Shown: positions 10,804-22,138, counted from the stretch's first letter. The stretch is DNA of 64,000 nt from Lucinisca nassula (GCA_963580285.1 OY757014.1:20066088-20130087); one strand, 5' to 3'. Notes: generated from the sequence alone by a model not told the origin. Made by a program: numbers and translations.

Positions 10804-11055
10804 ATCAGAATCAGAATTGTTTCTGGTGGCACGTCAAATGACATTCATACACCAGGACCTGTGATATGGGAAGTTAGGCCCTAGCTCTAACCAAAGAGGT
10901 TAGCTTAGTTACACAGTCATCAGCACCTTCAGCTGTCGAAATAATCGAATCGGGATGGGCATTCTAATCTCTAATGGTTCGGGGGAAGAACTATTTTTTT
11001 TTGTAAATGTCAGTTCTTGCAGTAAGCGCCTGAAACGCCAATGAATAGTGATTTC
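10804..11055. repeat. Unidentified insert in SINE-A, unit 1
   Basis: Starts ATCAGAATCAGAATTGTT and includes GGCACGTCAAATGACATTC and GGGATGGGCATTC. It is nearly identical to 13936-14131, and both sit between the two halves of a SINE-A. No coding signal seen. Confidence 0.6.
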
Positions 11056-11257
11056 TACCTACCTACCAACCTACTTACCTACATACATACAGTAGTAGTG
11101 TACGGGTAGAAGTGCTGCGAGTCAGACCATCTATGCTTATAAATCCTTGGGCGACCTACCTACCTACATACCTTTCTACCTACATACCTACACACCTACC
11201 TACCTGCTTGCCTGCCTGCTACCAACTTACCTACCTACTTACTTATTTACATACTTT
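11056..11257. repeat. CTAC repeat with SINE-A scrap
   Basis: CTACCTACC units with a SINE-A 3' fragment at 11111-11156 that stops at GGGCGACC. Confidence 0.7.
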
Positions 11258-11551
11258 GGCCCCGCCCATTGGGGGTTGAAGAAATAGATGGGCTGCATGA
11301 TGCTTCCACGCAGAGCTGAAACCGACCCGCACACTAGTACTGGTAAACCGCTTAGAGGATCTAAGCCTGTCTAGGAACCGCGGTGCGAGGCGGACCGTCC
11401 ATGCTAATAAATCCTATTGGTTTCATTGGGCAACAGGGCTTGAGATGTCATTTCATCTCAATGTCGGGTAAAAGTCCCAAAAAATTGGAAGCAACGTCTC
11501 CAAAATGACCTTTACAGTGTTGAGGGGACGTTAAACCTCAAATCAAACAAA
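11258..11551 (+). mobile_element. SINE-A copy, full length
   Basis: GGCCCCGCCCATTGGGGGTT to GACGTTAAACCTCAAATC plus AAACAAAA tail. All blocks are present, and GGAACCGCGGTGCGAGGCGG marks a subtype also seen at 42298, 47615 and 57226. Confidence 0.9.
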
Positions 11552-11574
11552 ATTTACATACTTACGTACATACA

Positions 11575-11936
11575 GTAGTAGTGTACGGTTTTAGGTAGGT
11601 AGGTAGGTAGTCAGATAGGTAGGTAGGTAGTCAGATAGGTAGGTAAGTAGGCAGGCAGACAGGTAAGCAGGTCTTTAGGGAAGGTAGGCAGGCAGGTATG
11701 TAGGCAGGTAGGTTCAGAAGGTAAGTAGGTAGGCCGTTAGGTAGACAGGCTAGTTGGTAGGTGAGCAGGGAGGTAATTAGTAAGGTAAGCAGGTAGGTAG
11801 GTATGAAGTTACGTATGTAGAAGATAGGTAGGTAGCAAGGTAGGTAGGTGGGTGGCCGGGTTGGTGGGTGGGTGGGCTTGCAGGCGGACGGCGGGCCTGA
11901 CGGTGGGTAGGTAGGTAGATAGGTAGGTAGGTAGGT
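11575..11936. repeat. TAGG block, unit 1
   Basis: TAGG units with motifs TAGTCAGATAGGTAGG and GTCTTTAGGGA that recur in the same order at 14520-14870. Confidence 0.9.
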
Positions 11937-12111
11937 ACCCTACCCTACCCTACCCTAATATCCTAATACCCTACCCTACCCTACCCTACCCTACCCTACC
12001 CCTAACCCTAACCCTACCCTACCCTACCCTACCCTACCCTACCCTACCCTACCCTACCCTACCCTACCCTACCCTACCCTACCCTACCCTACCCCACCCT
12101 ACCCTACCACA
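11937..12111. repeat. (CCCTA)n pentamer array, unit 1
   Basis: About 175 bp of CCCTA repeats with a few CCCTAA hexamers near 12002-12012. Differs by one base from the common telomere hexamer (TTAGGG/CCCTAA). Confidence 0.95.
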
Positions 12112-12117
12112 CCACAT

Positions 12118-12310
12118 CGACCCTTGCCCGGTTAGGGTATGAAGAACTAGATTGGCTGCATGGTGTTTCCAACCAAGGCTGAAACCGACCACACAAGAGT
12201 ACTGGTAAACCGCTTAGAGGCTCTAATTATGTTCTAGAAAGGGATATCCTTTGGAAGCAAGGAATACACTACAAAACTGAAAAAAAACATGGAGTGTACA
12301 GTTTTCTGGA
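12118..12310 (+). repeat. SINE-A head joined to satellite scrap, unit 1
   Basis: 12118-12226 is a SINE-A head (GATTGGCTGCATGGTG to GAGGCTCTAA). It passes at once into ATGTTCTAGAAAGGG and GGAAGCAAGGAATACAC, the start of the 260-bp satellite. The same junction occurs at 15209. The satellite is cut after about 85 bp. Confidence 0.8.
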
Positions 12311-12358
12311 CCTACCCACCTACATACTTACCTACCTACAGTAGTAGTATACGGTTAT
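12311..12358. repeat. CTAC junction, unit 2 start
   Basis: ACCTACCTACAGTAGTAG at 12330 equals the sequence at 9547, so the second higher-order unit starts here. Confidence 0.75.
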
Positions 12359-13215
12359 AGGCAGGTAGACAGGGTAGGGCAGGCAAGGCAGAACGGGAAG
12401 TCAAGGCAGACCGGGCAGGCAGAACGGGCACGCAGGCCAGGCAGACATTACGGGCAGGCAGGCTGAAAGGGCAAGCTGAACGGGAAGTCAGGCAGAACGG
12501 GAAGGCAGGCAGGCAGAACGGGCAGGCAGGCAGCAGAACCGACAGGCAGGCAAGCAAGCAGAACGAGCAGGCAGACAGGCAGGCAGAACGGGCAGACAGG
12601 CAGGCAGGAAGAACGGGCATGCAGGCAGACAGAACGGGCTGGCAGGTAGGCAAAAGGCAGAATAGGCAGGCAGGAAGGCAGGCCGTCAGGCAGGCAGAAC
12701 GGGCAGTTAGGCCGACAGGCAGAACGGGCAGGCAGGCAGGCAGAACAGGCAGGCATGCAGGCGAGCAGAAGGGGCAGGCAGGTAGACAGACAGAACGGGC
12801 TGGCAGGCAGGCAGAACGGGCAGGCAGGCAGAACGGGCATGCAGGCAGGCGGCAGAATTGGCTGGAAGGCAGACAGAACGGGCAGGTAGGCGGCCGGCAG
12901 AACGGACAGGCAGACCAGGCAGGCACAACGGGCAGGCAGACAGGCAGAACGGACAGGCATGCAGGCAGGCAGAACGGGCAGGCATGTAGGCAGGCAGAGC
13001 GGGCATCTAGGCAGGCAGAACGGGTAGGCAAGTAGAACAGGTAGGCAGGCAGAACAGGTAGGTAGGCAGGCAAGCAGAACGGGTAGGAAGACAGGTAGGC
13101 AGAACGGGTGGAAAGACAGGCAAGCAGAACGGGTAGGTAGGCAGACAGAACCAAACGGCAGGCAGGCGGAACGGGTAGGCTGGTAGGCAGGCAGAACGGG
13201 TAGGCAGGCAGGAAG
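12359..13215 (+). repeat. CAGG minisatellite, unit 2
   Basis: About 190 bp longer than its unit-1 counterpart. A 386-aa minus-strand open frame spans 12336-13496; it is Cys/Leu/Pro/Arg repeat without domains, and overlapping frames on both strands are also open. I regard it as stop-free repeat. Confidence 0.95.
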
Positions 13216-13812
13216 TACGGTGGCAGGCAGGCAAGTTGGTAGGTACGCAGGCAGGTACGTTGGCAGGCAAGCAGACAGGTACGTTGGTAGGCAAGCAGAC
13301 AGGTACGTTGGTAGACAGACAGGCAGGTACGATTCGGGTAGGTAGGTAGGTGTTGGAAAGTAGGTGAGTTTGGGGTAGACAGGTGGGTAGGTAGGTAGTT
13401 ATGTACGTAGTTAGATACGTATGTAGGTGATAGGTAGGTAGGCAGGCAGGTAGGGAGGGGAGGGTCGGTGTGTTTTGTGTAGATTGGTGCGTACATGCGT
13501 GCCTGCCTGCCTACCTGCAGTAGTAATGTACGGTTTCAGGTAGGTAGGTACCCACCCACCCTATTCAACCTACGTATATACCTAACTACCGACATTCTTA
13601 CCTACCTACCTACCCACCCGCCATACCTACCAACTTACCTTCCTACAATCCCAAATACTAACCCCCACAACCTACCTACATTCCTACGTGTCCACCCACC
13701 TGCCTTTCCAGGTAGGTAACTACCTACATACCTACCTTCCTATCTACCTCCCTATTTACCTACCTACTAACCCCTGCATGCCTGCTTGTCTGTCCACCCG
13801 CCCTACCTACCG
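13216..13812. repeat. TACGTTGG, TAGG and CTAC blocks, unit 2
   Basis: Contains GGTACGTTGGTAGGCAAGC units, then TAGG, then the CTAC block shared with 10246-10680. Confidence 0.9.
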
Positions 13813-14382
13813 GTCCCCGCCCATCGGGGCTTGACGAAATAAATAGGCTGCATGATGCTTCCACGCAGAGCTGAAACCGACCGCACACGAGTACTGGTAA
13901 ACCGTTTGGAAGTTCTAAGGCTGCCAAGGCAAAGTATTAGGATCAGAATTGTTACTGGTGGCACGTCAAATGACATTCATACACCAGGACCTGTGATATG
14001 GGAAGTTAGTCCCTAGCTCTAACCAAAGAGGTAAACTTAGTTACACGGTCACCAGCACCTTCAGCTGTCGAAATAATCGAATCGGGATGGGCATTCCAAT
14101 CTCTAATGGTTCGGGGAAAGAACTATTCTTCTACCTACCTACCTACCAACCTACCTACCTACTTACCTACATACCTTCATACCTACATACTTACATACAT
14201 ACAGTAGTAGTGTACGGGTAGAAGTGCTGCGAGTCGGACCATCTATGCTTATAAATCCTTTGGGCGACAGGGCTTGAGATGTCATTTCATCTCAATGTCG
14301 TGTAAAAGTCCCACAAAATTGGAAGCAACGTCCAAAATGTCATATTAAGTGTTGACGGGGTCGTTAAACCTCAAATCAAACC
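13813..14382 (+). mobile_element. SINE-A split by unidentified insert, unit 2
   Basis: SINE-A head at 13813-13935, insert 13936-14131 (copy of 10804), CTAC repeat 14132-14215, then the SINE-A 3' part from GCTGCGAGTCGGACC to GTTAAACCTCAAATC at 14225-14382. Together the two parts make nearly a whole SINE-A. Confidence 0.8.
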
Positions 14383-14874
14383 TATCTACCTACCTACCTA
14401 CATACCTTTCTACCTACATATCTACCAACCTACATACCTACCTACCTGACTGCCTGACTGCTACCAACCTACCTACCTACTAACCTACATACTTACATGC
14501 ATACAGTAGTCATGTACGGTTTTAGGTAGGTAGGTAGTCAGATAGGTAGGTAAGTAGACAGGCAGACAGGCAGGCAGACAGGTAGGCAGGTAGGTAGACA
14601 GGTTGGTAGGGAGGTCTTTAGGGATGGTAGGCAGGGAGGTAAGTAGGTAGGTAGGTTCAGAAGGTAAGTAGGTAGTCAGGCAGGTAGACAGGCTAGTTGG
14701 TAGGTGAGCAGGGAGGTAATTAGTAAGGTAAGCAGGTAGGTAGGTATGAAGTTAGGTAGGTAGCAAGGTAGGTAGGAAGGCCGGTGGGTGGTCGAGTTGG
14801 TGGGTGGGTGGGCTTGCAGGCGGGCCTGACGGGTGGGTAGGAAGTTAGGTATTGGCGGGTAGGTGGGTTTGTGT
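14383..14874. repeat. CTAC then TAGG block, unit 2
   Basis: Same order of variants as 11158-11936, ending GGGTTTGTGTATCC. Confidence 0.9.
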
Positions 14875-15095
14875 ATCCTACTCTACCGACCCCTACTCTA
14901 CCCTACCCTACCCTACCCACCCCTACACTATCCACCCCTACCCACCCCTTCCCTACCCCACCCACCCCACCCCACCCCTACCCCACCCCCAACCCACCCA
15001 CCCTACCCTACCCTACCCTACCCTACCCTACCCTACCCTACCCTACCCTACCCTATCCTACCCTACCCTACCCTACTCTACCCTACCCTACCCTA
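14875..15095. repeat. (CCCTA)n pentamer array, unit 2
   Basis: CCCTA units, irregular (CCCACC variants) for the first 120 bp and regular after that. Three overlapping plus-strand frames are open (Pro/Tyr/Thr), as expected for pentamer repeats. Confidence 0.95.
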
Positions 15096-15104
15096 ATACA
15101 TCGG

Positions 15105-15209
15105 CCGTTGCCCGTTGGGGCATGAAGAAATAGATTGGCTGCATGCTGTTTCCACGCAGAGCTGAAACCGACAGCACAAGAGTAATGGTAAACCGCTTAG
15201 AGGATCTAA
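15105..15209 (+). mobile_element. SINE-A head flanking satellite
   Basis: Head from CGTTGGGGCATGAAG to GCTTAGAGGATCTAA. Its missing 3' part resumes at 16298 with TAAGCCTGCCCACGC, so the satellite array lies inside this SINE. Confidence 0.85.
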
Positions 15210-16297
15210 ATTCGTTCTAGAAAGGGTTATCCTTTTGAAGCAAGGAATACACTACAAAACTGAAAAACATGGTGTGTACAGTTTTCTGAAACAGACTAAC
15301 TAGTTTCGGATAATTAGGCCTCATCAGTGGCCCTCAAATAATTTCAAAATTTTTCTCAATGAAATCAATGATCCCAACGGACATGAAAATATAAACTACA
15401 CTATGGTGTAGGACAGGAAGACTTTTTACGGCCGCCACACATTCCCGGACACAACTTTAGTGACGTGAAATATGTTCTAGAAGGGTTATCCTTTTGGAAG
15501 CAAGGAATACACTACAAAACTGGAAAACTTAGAGTGTACAGGTTTTCTGGGCCAGACTAGCTAGTTTCGGTCAATTATGTCTCATCAGTGACCCTCAAAT
15601 ATTTTCAAAATTTCACAATGAATCAATGATCCCAAAGGACAAGAAAATATTAACTACACTATGGTGTAGGTCAGGGAGATATTTACGGCCGCCACACATT
15701 CCCAGACACCAGCTGTAGTGACGTTATATATGTTATAGAAAGCGTTATCCTTTGGAAGCAAGGAATACACTACAACACTGGAAAAAAATGGAGTGTACAG
15801 GTTTTCTGGGCCAGACTAGCTAGTTTCGGACAGTTAGGCCCCAGTAAGCATTCTACATAAATCTACAGCGGGCCGTTAGCGGCCCGTCAGGGTAGCTGAC
15901 GGGCCGCTAACGGCCCGCTGTAGATTTATGTAGAATGCTAGCAGGGGCCCAATCTGTGACCCTCAGATATTTTCAAATTTTTACAATGGAATCAATGGTC
16001 CCAAAGGACGAGAAAATATAAACTACAATATGGTGTAGTGCAGGGAGACCTTTTACGGCCGCCACACATTCCCAGACACCAGATGTAGTGACGTTAAATA
16101 TGTTCTAGAAAGGGTTATTCTTTGGAGGCAAGGAATACACTACAAAGCTGAAAAACATGGAGTGTACAGGTTTTCTGGGATAGGCTCGCTAGTTTCGGCC
16201 AATTAGGCCTCAGCAGTGACCCTCAAATATTCTCTTCTCAAAATTTCACAATGGAATCAATGACCCCAAGGACAAGATAATATAAACTATACTATGG
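15210..16297. repeat. 260-bp satellite array, about four monomers
   Basis: Monomers start TGTTCTAGAAAGGGTTATCC near 15212, 15473, 15731 and 16101. Each contains GGAAGCAAGGAATACACTAC, the block TGGTGTAG...GGGAGA, and ACGGCCGCCACACATTCCC near its end. Monomer 3 is about 110 bp longer because of a palindromic insert. The last monomer lacks the part after CTATGGT. A related but diverged monomer lies inside an FB-1 element at 44516. Confidence 0.92.
15839..15949. mobile_element. Palindromic MITE with 44-bp perfect arms
   Basis: Arms 15847-15890 and 15896-15939 are perfect reverse complements around a GGTAG loop. They contain GGGCCGTTAGCGGCCCG, itself a small palindrome. Outer ends are CCCCAGTAAGCATTC and GAATGCTAGCAGGGG. 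It interrupts monomer 3 between TTAGGCC and AATCTGTGACC. Confidence 0.85.
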
Positions 16298-16377
16298 TAA
16301 GCCTGCCCACGCAAAGCGGTGCGAGTCCATGCCTATAAACCCTGTTGGTTTCTTTGGGCGACAGGGCTTGAGAAGTA
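16298..16377 (+). mobile_element. SINE-A middle/3' part after satellite
   Basis: TAAGCCTGCCCACGCAAAGC through GGGCGACAGGGCTTGAGA, continuing the SINE-A split at 15209. It ends early and is followed by AGTTAGAAATTAGAAGTTAG-type short repeats. Confidence 0.8.
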
Positions 16378-16454
16378 AGGAGTTAGAAATTAGAAGTTAG
16401 AATGTTAGAATGATAGAAATGTCTCGTGCTAACAGGTATACTCAGTACATGTAA

Positions 16455-16737
16455 TAGAACCCCGTCCATCGGGGCTTGGGGAATAGATTGGGCCTCATGG
16501 TGCTTCCACGAAGAGCTGAAACCGACCGCACATGAGTACTCACACAGCACTTAGGAGTGGCAAAGTGGTGCGAGTCGGGCCGTTTATGCATATAAACCCT
16601 ATTGGTTTCATTGGGCTGCAAGGCTTGAGATGTAATGTCATCTCAATGTCGGAAAAAATCCACAAAATTGGAAGCAATGTCTCCAAAATTAGCTAAATAG
16701 TGATGACCGGGACGTTAAACCTCAAATCGAACAATCA
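16455..16737 (+). mobile_element. SINE-A copy, near full length
   Basis: From ATCGGGGCTTGGGGAATAG to GGGACGTTAAACCTCAAATC and a short CAA tail. Middle deletion near GCACTTAGGAGTGG. Confidence 0.85.
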
Positions 16738-17080
16738 AGTCTTGGAGACAGACGTCATTATCCATCTGTGGGACTCTTGGTCTTACGGTATACAGAGTAT
16801 CTTTCATGACTGTTCATGCCTTTCATAAAAAGAGTATCTTAGAGCCATGTAGCGTACTTCTGCGCATCTACGAAATCTGCGCACTAGGATAAAATTTAGT
16901 CATTGAAGTTCGACGTGAAGATAACAGTAACAGCAGCATTACTGCTACTACTACCAGCAGTAGCAGTAAAGCTAATTCAGTCCTTTAAATAAATCTGTTT
17001 TCATTGCGCGCATCTTTTATGAAATGAGCACCCACTCTATATACCGTGAGACCAAAATACCATTTCACATCGCAATTGTC
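16738..17080. other. No gene recognised
   Basis: A CAG/CTG-rich imperfect hairpin lies at about 16927-16972 (ACAGCAGCATTACTGCTACT). Nothing else recognised. Confidence 0.4.
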
Positions 17081-17245
17081 CGAGCCTGGCTCGGGTCACA
17101 TGTGAGACGCCAAGTTCTGCAAAGGAATGTCAGGTGGTTTTGCTCCGGGCACACCGGTGTTTACCCACCTTCTGAATAAAATTTCGGCTCAATATACGTG
17201 AAATAATCCTGAAAGGGTCGCTAAACCAAAGCAAAACCAAGAGAC
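17081..17245 (+). mobile_element. SINE-E body fragment
   Basis: Shares GGGTCACATGTGAGACGCCA, CAGGTGGTTTTGCTCCGGGC and TGAAATAATC with 53230-53385 and 46682-46875. The tRNA-like head is missing here. Confidence 0.6.
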
Positions 17246-17334
17246 CATTGATGGATAATAACATCTATGTGTAAAGCTATAACTTGTACTCGTTACCGAT
17301 TGACTACGTCACGCTATTAACCTTCCCGGCATGC

Positions 17335-17670
17335 TTATGCATCTAAATGATTTTTTGTGAATCTAAATGTGTTTTGACAATTAAACCATGTTTATGCATT
17401 AAAATGAGTTTATATCATTTAAATGATTTTTGTGAATCTAAATGTGTTTTGAAAAATTAAACCGCGTTTAGGCATTTGAATCATTTTATATCATTTAAAT
17501 ATAAAATTAAACTGAAATTATTTTTCGCAATTTAAATAATTATATAGCATTTAAAATAAAAAGTTTTTACATCTAAAACAAAAAAATATTGCACCTACAT
17601 AAAGATTTTGCATTCAAATACTTCAATATCGCATTTAAATGTATTTTATGCATATAAATTTTATCTATTG
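17335..17670. repeat. AT-rich tandem repeat
   Basis: Two to three units of about 80 bp containing GTGAATCTAAATGTGTTTTG and AATTAAACC, grading into short ATTTAAAT/GCATTTAAAT motifs. Confidence 0.7.
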
Positions 17671-17944
17671 AATTTTGCAACATATCCCACGCCATAGACG
17701 GTGTAAACTAATGACTTGGACTTGGAAGATTAAAATAATTAGCATGCTATAATACCTATATTTTCCATCACATGGCCGACAAAAGGCCTCGGAGTATAAA
17801 CCATTGCCTCACCACCTGTCTTCTTCAACTCGTCAAGAGCAAAATTGTACCCGGGGCAGCTGGGGTGCTGCGAAATACGAGATTGTAGGGTTAAGCTTTT
17901 CAACGGGAGTCCCAGTAATTTTCAGTAACAGCGTCTCTGAGGCG
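17671..17944. other. No gene recognised
   Basis: Unique sequence preceding the inverted-repeat boundary at 17945. Confidence 0.4.
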
Positions 17945-18982
17945 TAAAGGGGGAGTTCCAAATCTGCCCACGCACAGATTTTCTTGAAACTTCAGTTGTT
18001 GTTTACTTTAGGTCTATCAACTATATATATAACTTTGTTTTATTTGATTAATGACTATAGTTCTCAGGAGAGCTCCCTGAGGTAATCCCCTGTAGAGGTC
18101 ATACACACCTGAAAACTTTTCATTCTTAAATCAACAAGCTCAATTGTTTTCAAATTTTGTTGCTTTGATTGGCATCAGAACTCTAAAAGGATTCATATAA
18201 TACCAAAAATATAAATGTGTCTAGGTCTTTTAATTTTTCTGATGAATTTATTCACAAAATTTCTTAAATTTTTCATGAAAATTTATAAAAAGTAAAATGT
18301 TTATCCCAATTGTTAGATGTGTTACTGATCTTGTCACCCCAAGATATTACACATAAAATTGGCCACATATATCCTCTATATAGCAAACAATTTTGTAAAA
18401 AATCAGAAACCGGTAACATTGTTTTTGATTGCCAGATATGTGTTTGGGTTTATTTTTGTGATGAAGCCATTTGCAATATCAGGGGACCAGATTTTTTTTA
18501 AGTATATATTTATTGTATTTTTTGACCATATAGTGTCACCTTACCATGCAAAGTTTAGCATATGCATTTACGTAATTACGCCCCTGCACCCCCTTCCCCC
18601 CCCCCCCCCCCCCCCCCACCCACACACACACAAACAAAAAATACACTGTTCGACAGAGAATGATTTTTAGTTTGGGTTTTAAATAGTAGATGAGAACATA
18701 CATTAGCAGAGAGAAAAATATAATGCAGTGATCACGATGAGTGTTAGTGTTTACAGCATTGCAAAAGCTGTTATGCTGAAAAAATGTATTATGACACAAT
18801 AGGAATAAGACAAGGTGGATATTTTTACCCTATTTTATTTGGTCTTTTTTTAAACCCGCAATACAAAGATATTAATGTCAGTAATACACAATGGTGTATT
18901 GAGTTTGCTTAATTAATTACTTTCATAATCCTATTGTTTCCTTAATTGTAACTATTGTTGACATTTCCCTCTTTAAAATAAA

Positions 18983-19151
18983 GTGAGTGAGTGAGTGAGT
19001 TTTAGTTTTACGTCCCACCAACAGCTAAGGTCATACGGAGACGGGACCTCGGTTTAAAGACTCATCCGAAAGTCTGGAGAAGCCCGGGATCGATCCTGCG
19101 ATCCCTGGTTTACAAGGCGAGTAGCGTAACCACTGCACCACGGAGGCTTCT
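18983..19151 (-). mobile_element. SINE-D copy with 14-bp target duplication
   Basis: Minus-strand tRNA-like head CCTCCGTGGTGCAGTGGTTA (A box) and GGATCGATCCCGG (B box), body GTCCCGTCTCCGTATGACC, end GTTGGTGGGACG and a CACTCACT tail. The repeat CTCTTTAAAATAAA is identical at 18969-18982 and 19152-19165, a clear target-site duplication. Confidence 0.92.
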
Positions 19152-19644
19152 CTCTTTAAAATAAAACAGCAGTCAATAATTTGTCATATGTGAAAGGACA
19201 GGCTGATTTTCTTATTTGTTCGTATTATTGATCAGTCCATGTATTGGTTATTTTTTCTTACATCACTTGGTCAAAGAGACTTGCACTTGGTCAAAGAGAC
19301 TCCCCCCCCCCCCCCACACACACACATCAAAGCTTTTGTGAGACCATTAAAAGCATTTTCTGCATTTATTCTAGGTTCATCATAACAGGCAAAAGTGTTT
19401 GCTGCAATGTTTTAGTCTTCAAAATAAATGCATAACTAGTCACACTGAAACTATTTGCATATTTATCATCTTGCATACACTTCCCGAAATGATACAGATG
19501 GAAGGCAAGTTGCTGTAAAACATTTATTTGATAGCTGATATTGTATTTAGATGCTGAAATACCATTTGCATATGTAGTCTTATGTATGCAATACTTGTCA
19601 TCTATGTTAAGTTTTCTGGCTCTGTATTCATCGGTTTTACAAAT

Positions 19645-19954
19645 GGTTTGTTTGTTTGTTTGTATTGAGGTTTAATATCCCCGTTAACACTATTTAGATC
19701 ATTTTGGAGATGCTGCTTCCAAGTTTGTGGGACTTGTTCCCGACATTGAGATGAAATGATATCTCAAGCCCTGCCACCCTATGAAACTACAAGGCTTATA
19801 TACATTGGACGGTCTGACTCACACCACTTTGCCTAGGCAAGCTTAGTCCTTCTAAACGGTTTACCAGTACTCGTGTTTGGTTAGTTTTAGCTCTGTGTGG
19901 AAGCAATATGCAGCCAAATCAATTTCTTCAAGCCCAAACGGACGGGGGCGAAGA
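19645..19954 (-). mobile_element. SINE-A copy with 9-bp target duplication
   Basis: Full-length minus copy with a (TTTG) tail at its left edge. TTTACAAAT occurs at 19636-19644 and 19955-19963. Confidence 0.88.
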
Positions 19955-21420
19955 TTTACAAATAGCATGAATCACTTGTTTGCTGTACCACTAGCACATT
20001 GGCTGAATCAAAATCAGTGCAGCTGACTTCACATTTTTCTAAAATACTGCTAGCACATGTACTGTTCGCTATTTTAAATTGTGAAAGTGTTTGAAAGTTG
20101 AATTAAGTCTTCTCTATTATATTAATTAATGCTTTCCAAAAATAACTGCTTGTTTTCTGGATCATATTTTAGAACATAGATGATCATATTTAAGAATATA
20201 ACTTTCTTGCAAGGTGACAGTTAGTGCGATTGAAGTAGACTGAAGGGGCATTGTCAGAGTGAGCCAAAACAACAGTACCATTTTGTCTCCAGTAATCTGT
20301 GTATACAGTGGGCCAAAAGATCAGAAAATAATGTCTGTGTTATTATGATCACCTGGCTGAAACATAATACAAACATCATTATTCTTGACCATTCAAGCAA
20401 CCTGTGTCATTCCAGTATGACAATCAGACTTTTCAAACTTTTTAAGATCACTGCATCAGTTAAATACATACTTATTTGAGTCAAGTAAAATTGTCTGGTT
20501 TACAGAACCATCCAGTTTACTTGCCATTTCAACAATCTTTGTCATACTGAGCTTCAGCATTGCCTCCACTTCTATTTAGAATTACATAAATGCAAAAACG
20601 CTTGTTCTAAAGTATTTTTTTTAAAATCAGATCTGATTGAATTGTTAACGAAACCTCGAAATGAATTGTGTTTTTGGTGTTCATCAGGGCATCATAATTG
20701 TTACAAATGCTGATTATATATGAGCTCATACTATACACCATCATATAAACATATATTCATGTTTATTATATATTGGCGAGCAATTTTTTCGATTGAAAAT
20801 GTCACACCATATGATATCTACAAATGGTTTGAAACAATTCAAAACTCTGACCATTACTATTCAATGTTCAAATGCGGTATGTTACCGGTCTCAGATTTTC
20901 AAGAAAGTTTGTTAAAATGTTCTACATATATATGGTCAATTTTCATATTAAAATGACGGGGTGACAAGAACTGCAACAGTATGAAATCAAACGTCAAACA
21001 TACTACAAAAGATTTTATGGTTGTGAATTCTGAGGTTTGCTCCATATGAAATTGAGCATGGTGTATTGAACTTTGCCTAAACAATGCTAAATGTGATACA
21101 AAGATAATCACAGATGACTACAGTGATGCCTGAGAACAAAATAACTCCAAAACATCAAAAGGTGGAATGTATATATACACTAGTTTGGGGGTACCCCTAC
21201 TTTCAGATGTGGACATAAACAAAACATTGTAGATTTATAACGAAAACAGATATAAGAGTGAAATAGCTAAATAATGAATAGTCATTTACCAAACAGTAAT
21301 TATGCACAATATCATGAAAATCTGTGCGTGGGCAGAACCCTATGGAAATTTACTATAGGCTGGAACTCCCCCTTTATACTTTATGTAAAATTACTTATAC
21401 TATTATTATAGGAAACCAGT

Positions 21421-22138
21421 GCTTCAGCTGAAGTTCACGACCCGCCGGATGCTTTTAGCTTTATGAGTGTTACCATATATGGGTACCCCTATGGCGGCCA
21501 TTTTTGTCATTTGACCTGGACCTAAAACGGTTCCCCCAATAAATGCGACTTATCGTAAGGAGCAAAAATATATCTTATACTTTAGTACTGTATTCTGAAT
21601 CGTTTGCAGGATAAAATGCATTCTTACTTTTCCAATACAAAAGCATATGTGTCAAAGTTTGACCTAGGCACAAAGAATGTCAAGGTCAACCCAGGGTCAC
21701 CATTTTAGCACTTTATGATGGGCCTACGTCCCAGATGCTATTTATCAAATTTCGTGGAAATCTGCCCAGTGGTTGTGGAGAAGACTATTTTTGAAGGGTT
21801 TTTACCATATATGGCTTGGCGGCCATTTTGGTCATGTGACCTGGACCCCGTGAGCAAATTTTGGTTTTACTTATCCCATAGAGGCTCCATATGAAATTTG
21901 ACTTCAATCGGCCCAACGGTTTCCGAGGAGAAGCAGTTCGAAAATTTTCACATTTTTCGCCTCGGCGAGGCTATATTAAATGGAATGTAATATTTGGCAG
22001 GTTCATTGGTTAGATCTCATTGATATCTATCAGTATGCCAAAAATTATTTAAATATTCCAATCGGTTAAGTCACTATCACCAAATTTCACAGACGGGTTA
22101 CGGACGGACAGACAGACTGACAGAATGACACGGTGATT
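21421..22138. repeat. Interspersed repeat with two related modules
   Basis: ACCATATATGG...GGCGGCCATTTT...TCATGTGACCTGGACC occurs twice (about 21470 and 21805). It ends in a GGACGGACAGACAGACTGACAG string, the kind of ending also seen at the end of the tandem array at 37770. No coding signal. Confidence 0.5.

Larger units (their letters stand above)
17945..21377. mobile_element. Candidate 3.4-kb TIR element, non-autonomous
   Basis: The left boundary has TAAAGGGGGAGTTCC and CTGCCCACGCACAGATTTTC (17945-17983). The right boundary holds the reverse complements GAAAATCTGTGCGTGGGCAG at 21316 and GGAACTCCCCCTTTA at 21362-21376, with about 25 bp extra between the two blocks. The AT-rich interior has no recognisable transposase. 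It carries a nested SINE-D, a nested SINE-A and a C-run at 18596-18617. The exact outer end and target duplication are uncertain (a TA is possible). Confidence 0.55.

Noticed and set aside
11937..12111. True telomere
   Set aside because: Pentamer CCCTA dominates, the array is under 200 bp, is interstitial and is duplicated with its flanks.
12336..13496. 386-aa open frame on the minus strand (Cys/Leu/Pro-rich)
   Set aside because: It is a translation of the CAGG minisatellite and TAGG blocks; overlapping frames on both strands are also open, as expected for stop-free repeat, and no domain is visible.
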